NCBI RefSeq assembly: GCF_002019595.1
Contig: NZ_KV917369.1
Span: forward strand, 2,680,614-2,744,613
Source of the DNA: Priestia abyssalis
GTDB lineage: Bacteria > Bacillota > Bacilli > Bacillales > Bacillaceae_H
Direction of reading: 5' to 3'
Length of the DNA stretch: 64,000 nt
A program made the position numbers and the translations under genes. Shown here in pieces: positions 58,908 to 64,000 of the stretch (position 1 is its first letter; every line of letters starts with the position of its first letter). The notes below the pieces were generated by a model. It saw only the letters and a program-made list of their open reading frames with translations. It was not told where the DNA came from and did no database searches.

Positions 58908-59294
58908 TTACTTTCCTACATATTCAACCTTAATCCCATTCACCCTTTTGTCCATTTCGTAAGTGTTAGATTTTTTATCGTAAATGACTTGTAATCTCTT
59001 ATCGTCAATCCAGCCAATAGAGAAATCTTTATCCGACCTAAATGTATTTCCGGATTTGTTTTGGAATTTATCACCTTTGTCCAAGATTGATAGCTGGGGT
59101 GCAAATCCTGTTGTTGCCCCACAATCTCTAGTAAAAATATAAGCCACTTTTTTACCACTAGGAGAAGGGACTTTTTGTACAACCTCATTCCCACACATAT
59201 CACCAAATAATGAATCCAATACATATTTACCAGTCATATATACAGCAAATATTACGATCACTGTTACTAAAATGGGTTTTAACTTATTTTTCAT
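58908..59294 (-). CDS. DUF5412 family membrane-anchored protein
   Basis: 128 residues from ATG 59294 (AAGGGTGAACGGA upstream). Span PILVTVIVIFAVYMTGKYVL; extracellular SPSGKKVAYIFTRDCGATTG, QLSILDKGDKF and FSIGWIDDKRLQVIYDKKS. About 90 percent identical to 49674-50060, including the flanking ICR sequence, so the whole unit was duplicated. Confidence 0.8.
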   Translation of the reverse strand: MKNKLKPILVTVIVIFAVYMTGKYVLDSLFGDMCGNEVVQKVPSPSGKKVAYIFTRDCGATTGFAPQLSILDKGDKFQNKSGNTFRSDKDFSIGWIDDKRLQVIYDKKSNTYEMDKRVNGIKVEYVGK

Positions 59295-59346
59295 TCCGTT
59301 CACCCTTACTTTCACTCTATAAAATAGCATTTTTCAACAGCATAGC

Positions 59347-59441
59347 ATTTAACTAGTATTCTGTCCCCATTAGCTACATTAGAAAAAGGCTGCTGAAGCA
59401 GCCTTCGATTGTTGAACTCAAGCCCCCGTTAGTTTAACAAG
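59347..59441. repeat. ICR, full
   Basis: ATTTAACTAGTATTCTGTCC half-site A degenerate, hairpin AGGCTGCTGAAGCAGCCT (59387-59404), half-site B CCCCCGTTAGTTTAACAAG. Confidence 0.85.
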
Positions 59442-59482
59442 GACATAGGTTTATTTAAGTTTCGTTATTTTTGTTTATCCTA

Positions 59483-59728
59483 TTACAGAAGCATAGCTAC
59501 AATAAAAAAGATAGGAATCCCTATTCCAATCAATGTCATAACCAATCCCCCAAAAAGCCCTGACAAGTTATTTAAAGTGCCAATTTCTAATAAGATGAGA
59601 AACCAGGACCTTGCCTCATTAGGGTCCTTTTTAATTATGTCAAATTCAGTCTTAATCATTTCCCAGTTAAAATAGAAAATCCCAATACCACCAAATAAGA
59701 AAAACAAGGTTGCTAAAATATATAACAT
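59483..59728 (-). CDS. Small membrane protein, two transmembrane segments
   Basis: 81 residues from ATG 59728. Spans YILATLFFLFGGIGIFYFNW and GLFGGLVMTLIGIGIPIFFI; the loop is charged (MIKTEFDIIKKDPNEARSWF). The ribosome binding site AAAGGGGCAGG is the core of an ICR half-site A (59727-59748), so the repeat itself provides the signal. Family not recognised. Confidence 0.65.
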   Translation of the reverse strand: MLYILATLFFLFGGIGIFYFNWEMIKTEFDIIKKDPNEARSWFLILLEIGTLNNLSGLFGGLVMTLIGIGIPIFFIVAMLL

Positions 59729-59748
59729 AACCTGCCCCTTTAACAAGT
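59727..59748. repeat. ICR half-site A, overlapping a start codon
   Basis: ATAACCTGCCCCTTTAACAA G. The left arm runs into the ATG of the gene at 59483-59728. Confidence 0.55.
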
Positions 59749-59843
59749 TGATAGCTATATTATAAATTCAGTCTTAAGAAACTTGTAATGTATATTAGTA
59801 CCAAATAGGCGTAAATCATTTAATATCTGTTTTGTTATTCTTT

Positions 59844-59874
59844 TTTTAAACTAACCTACCCGTTGTTGAAGAAG
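59844..59874. repeat. ICR half-site A only
   Basis: TTTTTTAAACTAACCTACCC then GTTGTTGAAGAAG. Confidence 0.65.
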
Positions 59875-59914
59875 AAAATTATCCTTTTTTATTTCTTCTA
59901 TTCCTAAAATCTAT

Positions 59915-60070
59915 TTAGCCCCCAACTATCGCTCCAAAGCCCCCAATCAAAAACACAATGATAAATTCCACAATAAAATTAAATTGAGAAGGGTTAATGA
60001 TATTTAAAATAATTGTGACTAGTCCTCCCCACAGAACAGCACCAAGCAAATCACCTTTTGTAAGTTTCAA
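59915..60070 (-). CDS. Very small membrane protein, 51 residues
   Basis: TTG start at 60070 with AAGGAAG six bases upstream: KLTKGDLLGAVLWGGLVTII, LNIINPSQFNFIVEFIIVFL and IGGFGAIVGG. Two transmembrane helices with glycine-rich ends. The only gene candidate in this unit (59875-60152). Confidence 0.55.
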   Translation of the reverse strand: MKLTKGDLLGAVLWGGLVTIILNIINPSQFNFIVEFIIVFLIGGFGAIVGG

Positions 60071-60152
60071 AGTAATCTTCCTTTATCTTAAAATTTATAT
60101 ATCCTAAAAGGAACGATACACTCTTTTGGGAACTCCATCCATTCCAATTATT

Positions 60153-60235
60153 TCTTGTTTCACTAACCTGCCCCGTTTGTTCAATAAAAAAGGCGGCACC
60201 ACTTATTATTAAAGTAGTGTCGCCTTTAGTTAAAG
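60153..60235. repeat. ICR, full
   Basis: CTTGTTTCACTAACCTGCCC half-site A, hairpin AGGCGGCACCACTT and its partner AAGTAGTGTCGCCT (60191-60226), half-site B reduced to TTAGTTAAAG. Confidence 0.85.
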
Positions 60236-60240
60236 ATTAA

Positions 60241-60618
60241 CTATCCATCAAACTGTTCTTTAAAAATGGAGCAGAATTTCGGTTTAAATGAAAGTTCCAC
60301 TGTTGTAATAAAGCGTGTTCTGTCATCATCTAAAAATAATAAAACTTTTGATGATTCTTTATCATCCTTTATTATTTCTAAGTTTCCAACTGTTTTAAAG
60401 TCGTAATGAGCTATCAATGCTCCATCATTTTTATTTTTTACCTCTAAAAGGAATTCGCCATCAATCGGACGCATCTTAACAATAAACGTCTCCGTAGCAT
60501 TTTCAAATCTAAATGTAGACTCTTCGTATTCAAAAGGTAAATCGTTATAACGCTTTACAGGTTCACTTGAAAATAGTGATATAAATTCCAACTCATCAGG
60601 AAAATGTTTCACAAACAT
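60241..60618 (-). CDS. Uncharacterised small protein
   Basis: 125 residues (or 123 from GTG 60612, better spaced from AGAGGTGG). FPDELEFISLFSSEPVKRYN, TFRFENATETFIVKMRPIDG, EFLLEVKNKNDGALIAHYDF and ITTVELSFKPKFCSIFKEQF. A beta-sandwich-like pattern. Its C-terminal half was reused in the chimera at 55123-55565. No family name. Confidence 0.65.
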   Translation of the reverse strand: MFVKHFPDELEFISLFSSEPVKRYNDLPFEYEESTFRFENATETFIVKMRPIDGEFLLEVKNKNDGALIAHYDFKTVGNLEIIKDDKESSKVLLFLDDDRTRFITTVELSFKPKFCSIFKEQFDG

Positions 60619-60663
60619 CCACCTCTGATCCAGTTTATTTAACTATGTACAATTAATTCTAGT

Positions 60664-60698
60664 CCTTGTTCAACAAACCTGCCCCGTTTGTTGAAGAA
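60664..60698. repeat. ICR half-site A only
   Basis: CCTTGTTCAACAAACCTGCC then CCGTTTGTTGAAGAAC. Confidence 0.75.
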
Positions 60699-60709
60699 CA
60701 TTTAGTCAA

Positions 60710-61330
60710 TTAAATCTTTTCTTTAATTTTTTGAATAACATTCTTATAAAACTCAATTTGATGAGGTACAAATTTATCCCTTCCTACATTCTCATCAATC
60801 AAAATTTTATTTCCATCCTTTTTTATTTCAAATCCTCTTATCTTAATTGTTTCTCTTTCACCAAACCAAAGTTCAACAAAATGGTTAAATTCAGCTTTCA
60901 CAATCCCTGCAACTTCTTCTTCTTGAAGAGTAAAGTCATCAAGGGATTTTTCACTTTTATACAAAAATACATTTGCTAATTCCTTATCTATAAAATCTTC
61001 TTTTATTACACAGTAGTCTATTATTCCCAACGGTATTAATTCCTGAAAGGAAATATCAATCCCCACTTCTTCCTTAATCTCTCTTACACCATCTTGAACT
61101 GTTTCATTAGCCAGTAAATGCCCAGCAGCCGTAATATCCAAAAGATTTGGATAGTCCTTTTTTGTATTACTACGGAGTTGTAAATAAAGATAATCAATTC
61201 CCTTCTCTTTACTAATAAACCAACAGTGAAAAGCCTCGTGCCAATATCCAAGTCTATGTACCTCTTCACGAGTAGCAACACCTATTTGATTTCTGTATTC
61301 ATCAAAAGTTTTTAATTGTTCATTTTCCAT
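60710..61330 (-). CDS. Nudix hydrolase (YfcD/IPP-isomerase-like)
   Basis: 206 residues. The Nudix box runs from GHLLANETVQDG to VREIKEEVGI (about residues 72-94), with the metal-binding REIKEE core. The upstream HRLGYWHEAFHCWFISKEKG and DYLYLQLRSNTKKDYPNLLD match the YfcD / isopentenyl-diphosphate-isomerase-like branch. It hydrolyses nucleoside-diphosphate-linked compounds; substrate not predictable. AAGGGGAAAGACTGT precedes the ATG. Confidence 0.88.
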   Translation of the reverse strand: MENEQLKTFDEYRNQIGVATREEVHRLGYWHEAFHCWFISKEKGIDYLYLQLRSNTKKDYPNLLDITAAGHLLANETVQDGVREIKEEVGIDISFQELIPLGIIDYCVIKEDFIDKELANVFLYKSEKSLDDFTLQEEEVAGIVKAEFNHFVELWFGERETIKIRGFEIKKDGNKILIDENVGRDKFVPHQIEFYKNVIQKIKEKI

Positions 61331-61379
61331 ACAGTCTTTCCCCTTAAAGTATTAATTTCACCTGATATCTATCATAATC

Positions 61380-61456
61380 CTTATTAAGCTAACCTGCCCT
61401 GTTAGTACAATAAAAAAGCCTTACTTCTTATTGAAGCAAAGCCCCCGTTTGTTTAA
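61380..61456. repeat. ICR, full
   Basis: CTTATTAAGCTAACCTGCCC half-site A, hairpin GCCTTACTT/AAGCAAAGC (61417-61442), half-site B CCCCCGTTTGTTTAAG. Confidence 0.8.
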
Positions 61457-61487
61457 GTACATTTCTTCACAATCTATTGGTTTTCCC

Positions 61488-61928
61488 TTACTCTTGCTGA
61501 GCATTTCTTTGTATTACTGAAACGCTTGGAGATTCAGTCGATATCACATCAATTATGTGATTTAAAGCATTTATCCCATAATGTTTGAATGGTCCAGGAT
61601 ATATATCGTCAGCTATGGTGCTGACTTCAATAAAGTCTAGGTATCGGGATTTTGAATAAAGCGAAAAAACCCTTCCCTCATAAACCTCGTACTTATCCAT
61701 AGCGGTAAAACTCTCATTTCTAACTGAGTAAGCAATATACCAATCAAATTTAAGTCGAATAATGGGAAGTGTGTCATCCACATCTATGGATCCATAAGAC
61801 GAAGAAGTATCATTCTCACCGACTGGAATTCCATTTATTTTACAACGATCAATATCAACGATTAAGGGTTCGAATACTGAGTTTAAGTAAATATAACCTT
61901 GGTATTGAAGCAGTTCAGAATAATTCAT
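61488..61928 (-). CDS. Uncharacterised protein
   Basis: 146 residues; AAAGGGGTTTTTTT precedes the ATG. LLQYQGYIYLNSVFEPLIVD, DDTLPIIRLKFDWYIAYSVR and YEVYEGRVFSLYSKSRYLDF then a helical end (YGINALNHIIDVISTES). Beta-rich. No family recognised. Confidence 0.65.
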   Translation of the reverse strand: MNYSELLQYQGYIYLNSVFEPLIVDIDRCKINGIPVGENDTSSSYGSIDVDDTLPIIRLKFDWYIAYSVRNESFTAMDKYEVYEGRVFSLYSKSRYLDFIEVSTIADDIYPGPFKHYGINALNHIIDVISTESPSVSVIQRNAQQE

Positions 61929-61940
61929 AAAAAAACCCCT

Positions 61941-62013
61941 TTCCTAAACGAACCTGCCCCGTTAACCGCAGCAACCCTTGTTCTTCAACTCAAGCACCCC
62001 GTTAGCGTAATAA
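61941..62013. repeat. ICR, hairpin collapsed
   Basis: CCTAAACGAACCTGCCCCGT TAACCGCAGCAACCC: half-site A runs directly into the right side of a lost hairpin; half-site B CACCCCGTTAGCGTAATAAC. Confidence 0.7.
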
Positions 62014-62049
62014 CTTCTATATCAAAACAAAAAATAATCGTTCTTTCAT

Positions 62050-62529
62050 TTAATCCCAAAAGTTAAATATTATCTCTCCATAGGTTTTTGGTTTCCAATC
62101 TTCCATTTGCAGCATTTCGCCTTCATTTAAATTATTTTGATTTTCAACAACAAGCATCCCATCTTTTTCCACTAATCGTATTGGTTTGTTTAATTCGTTT
62201 GTAGTCAATACCCTATAATTAAATGAATTAAATGCTTTATATAGTTGGGGTTCATCTATAAATTTGATTTCAGTGTATTGAATAAAAGAAGCAAAGGCTA
62301 CAAATGGGTAATGACCATTTAGTAAAATATAAATATTCTTATTACCAAGTTTCGCTTCATAGAAATTTGAAGGATAATGTGCAAATGGTTTTCTAAAGGA
62401 TGAAACTTTTCCACCAATGAGTTTGGCTACTTTCCTGCAAAGTTGTTCGAACCTTTGCCCATCAACAGATGGAGGTGTATCTTTTTCACTATTACTAAAA
62501 CCAGTTACTCCATTACGAAGAAGAAGCAT
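62050..62529 (-). CDS. Uncharacterised protein
   Basis: 159 residues; GAGGTGGTCTA precedes the ATG. GQRFEQLCRKVAKLIGGKVS, YEAKLGNKNIYILLNGHYPF, VAFASFIQYTEIKFIDEPQL and NKPIRLVEKDGMLVVENQNN, ending KPKTYGEIIFNFWD. Such proteins are common in Bacillus immunity loci; no name is certain. Confidence 0.7.
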   Translation of the reverse strand: MLLLRNGVTGFSNSEKDTPPSVDGQRFEQLCRKVAKLIGGKVSSFRKPFAHYPSNFYEAKLGNKNIYILLNGHYPFVAFASFIQYTEIKFIDEPQLYKAFNSFNYRVLTTNELNKPIRLVEKDGMLVVENQNNLNEGEMLQMEDWKPKTYGEIIFNFWD

Positions 62530-62640
62530 TAGACCACCTCACCATTTAAAAAAATTCAAATTTTTTAACTTAATTATACATCAAACATGCAAATTAAATC
62601 GTGAAAAAACGCTGTATTCGGCGTTCTAAGATACATCCAG

Positions 62641-62731
62641 TTATTCAGCTATTCTGCCCCGTTTGCTCAGTAAGAAAAGGAGATGCCGCAGCTACCTCCG
62701 TTGTTCAGCTAAAGCCCTCGTTAGTGAAACA
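62641..62731. repeat. ICR, full
   Basis: TTATTCAGCTATTCTGCCCC half-site A, hairpin GGAGATGCCGCAGCTACCTC C (62679-62699), half-site B CCCTCGTTAGTGAAACAA. Confidence 0.85.
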
Positions 62732-62733
62732 AA

Positions 62734-63006
62734 TTATTTATCGAAAATTCGATTCCAAATCTTTATTGCAATGGGATTGCACTTTTGAATACTATATTTT
62801 TCTGCTTCTAAAAAATCTTCACCAAACCATTTAACAAACACTTTATGTATCCCTAATGACAATTCATCAACTGATTTTACATTAGGTAGAAGCTTTACAA
62901 TATCACCTATTTCTCCATCATACTCATCATCTGGACAATGAATAGCAAGTAAATTCAATGGGTCCCATTCATCTATAACTTCTTTAACAAGGGTAAATTC
63001 ATTCAT
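62734..63006 (-). CDS. DUF1871 family protein
   Basis: 90 residues, AGGGGGAAAGCT before the ATG. DUF1871 pattern: VKEVIDEWDPLNLLAIHCPD, DEYDGEIGDIVKLLP and ELSLGIHKVFVKWFGEDFLE, ending CNPIAIKIWNRIF. Helical; function unknown. Frequent neighbour of SUKH genes. Confidence 0.8.
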   Translation of the reverse strand: MNEFTLVKEVIDEWDPLNLLAIHCPDDEYDGEIGDIVKLLPNVKSVDELSLGIHKVFVKWFGEDFLEAEKYSIQKCNPIAIKIWNRIFDK

Positions 63007-63055
63007 AGCTTTCCCCCTTAAAAAATGGTTTTGTATCCAGAAATATTCACTATTC

Positions 63056-63089
63056 TTATTGAGCTATCCTGCCCCGTTTGTTGAACAAG
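63056..63089. repeat. ICR half-site A only
   Basis: CTTATTGAGCTATCCTGCCC then CGTTTGTTGAACAAGG. Confidence 0.75.
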
Positions 63090-63091
63090 GT

Positions 63092-63621
63092 CTACTCTTT
63101 CTTTCTCCCGTAGCTTGCTTTTAAATCTTTTGGATTTAGTGTAGAACCACGAAATAATTTACTTAAAAAAATATCAAAATCAGGTGCGATTTCAACGATT
63201 TTCCATTGTCTATCTTCTGATGAATAATCTTCATAAAAATAAACGACTGATGGGTTTTCAACTTTGTTTCTATAATCTAAAACAATCCAAGTGTGAATGT
63301 CGGTCCACAAAACAATTAGACCTTCAGGTAACCCTTCTTCTTTTGTCCACTCTGCTGGCTTTAAAATACCAATTCCTCGTTCTACTCCTTCAAAGTCTAT
63401 GCCATCCATATAGCCCATAGATGTCCTTTGCTTGTCCTGACCAATGAAAAAGTATGGATAATTCAATGCACCCCCGTTTTTTCCTTCAATAACTCAATAT
63501 AAGAATGGGGAAGTTTAATTCCTAATTCCTTTTCTGCCTCTTGGATAGTTAAATCAGTTAAAGGAGGACTCAGTTCCTCATCATCTGTATCCCAAAAACT
63601 CATTCCTCTATAAAACTCCAT
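63092..63621 (-). pseudogene. SMI1/KNR4 (SUKH) family gene, frameshifted
   Basis: Start ATG 63621 (GAGGTGAATTAT upstream), homologous start to 25508. Reads FWDTDDEELSPPLTDLTIQE, AEKELGIKLPHSYIELLKEK, then one A is missing in the run complementary to 63477-63482 and the frame stops. The rest continues in the next frame (NYPYFFIGQDKQRTSMGYMD to ...LKASYGRKKE). About 80 percent identical to 24981-25508 where both are in frame. A sequencing slip in the homopolymer is possible. Confidence 0.8.
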
Positions 63622-63666
63622 ATAATTCACCTCAATGCCATCAATGATGTTATTATACTACCTTCT

Positions 63667-63684
63667 CCTTCTTGAGCTAACCTG
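63667..63684. repeat. ICR half-site A, cut by IS3
   Basis: CTTCTTGAGCTAACCTG; the IS3 copy begins inside the core. Confidence 0.7.
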
Positions 63685-64000
63685 TGGATAGGCTACACTG
63701 AGTTGGACAGAAAAGATAAGGTCAAGTAGAATACAGGAAATACTACAGGGGAGAATCTACTATGACGAAAAAAGCTCGACGAACATTTACAGCTGAATTT
63801 AAGGAACAAATCGTGCAGCTCTATCTTAATGGAAAACCAAGAAAGGACATCATCCGGGAGTATGATTTGACACCCTCGTCATTGGACAAGTGGGTGAATC
63901 AAAGCCAGACATCTGGATCGTTCAAAGAAAAAGAGAACCTATCCCCTGAGCAACAGGAATTGAACCGACTTCGCAAAGAAATTAAGCAGCTTCACGTAAT
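63685..64000 (+). mobile_element. IS3-family insertion sequence, copy 4 (truncated by window end)
   Basis: Identical to copy 1 from TGGATAGG to 63994; the last six bases (CGTAAT) do not match the other copies. Confidence 0.9.
63762..64000 (+). CDS. IS3 transposase OrfA (copy 4, partial)
   Basis: First about 78 codons of the same protein as at 7012-7296; cut by the window end. Confidence 0.9.
   Translation, partial: MTKKARRTFTAEFKEQIVQLYLNGKPRKDIIREYDLTPSSLDKWVNQSQTSGSFKEKENLSPEQQELNRLRKEIKQLHV

Noticed and set aside
1192..63684. ICR series as a CRISPR array
   Set aside because: Repeats are 300-900 bases apart, have genes between them, are not identical and lack cas genes.
1192..63684. ICRs as true integron attC sites
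   Set aside because: No IntI-type integrase, no attI and no consistent 7-base core sequence; only the general layout is similar, so the name attC is not used.

Overview
The window looks like an accessory region of a low-GC Gram-positive bacterium of the Bacillaceae. The DNA is AT-rich, ribosome binding sites are strong GGAGG-type, TTG and GTG starts are common, and the recognisable families (SUKH, DUF4288, DUF2199, DUF1871, DUF5412, DUF2750, Tn554-like recombinases) are typical of Bacillus relatives. The genus cannot be fixed from the sequence. No tRNA, rRNA or CRISPR array was seen.

The dominant structure is a long one-gene-per-unit array. More than 40 small genes, nearly all on the minus strand, are separated by one family of intergenic repeat, called ICR here (intercassette repeat). 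Read on the + strand, a full ICR of about 80-95 bp is: half-site A (arm CTTNTTCAACTAAC, core CTGCCCC, arm GTTTGTTCAATAAG); a GC-rich hairpin preceded by A-runs, which on the minus strand is a hairpin followed by T-runs, so a terminator; then half-site B (arm TTCAACTCAAG, core CCCC, arm CGTTAGTTGAACAAG). Each half-site is itself an imperfect inverted repeat around a 4-8 bp C-rich core, the layout of a tyrosine-recombinase core site. The genes are mostly polymorphic-toxin immunity-type or unknown families (SUKH, a tandem colicin/pyocin-immunity-like protein, DUF4279-like, DUF4288, DUF2199), plus small membrane and secreted proteins, a Nudix hydrolase and a P-loop kinase. No partner toxin is visible. 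This is a polyimmunity locus whose units are arranged like gene cassettes.

Layout. 1-4.8 kb: broken CbrC gene, GNAT acetyltransferase, secreted beta-propeller protein, TagO/WecA-like phosphosugar transferase and a broken nuclease gene, with ICRs already between them. 4.9-9.0 kb: glycine-zipper peptide (+ strand), VOC protein, then a partial duplicate of the 50-51.5 kb cassettes containing an IS3 copy, ending in a lipoprotein/immunity chimera. 9.0-10.4 kb: a second IS3-family element. 10.5-14.7 kb: group II intron DNA with a reverse transcriptase/HNH ORF and a second domain V, probably one intron nested in another. 15.1-17.55 kb: a duplicate of 51.1-53.56 kb that stops abruptly inside a cassette gene. 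17.55-24.65 kb: a Tn554/RIT-like operon on the + strand (HTH protein, three large tyrosine recombinases, coiled-coil TnpC-like protein). 24.7-63.7 kb: the main array, interrupted by two identical IS110 copies placed at the same base of an ICR, three more IS3 copies (the last cut by the window end), two MITE-like insertions and three small structured insertions, most of them inside ICRs.

How it may work together (inference): the ICRs end each transcript and give every unit the same ends, so units can be duplicated, lost or gained as blocks; IS110, MITE-like and hairpin insertions use the ICRs as landing sites; the recombinase trio is the only candidate enzyme system in the window for site-specific exchange. 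Several units are broken (nonsense codons, homopolymer frameshifts, fusions), as expected for a fast-turnover bank of immunity genes.
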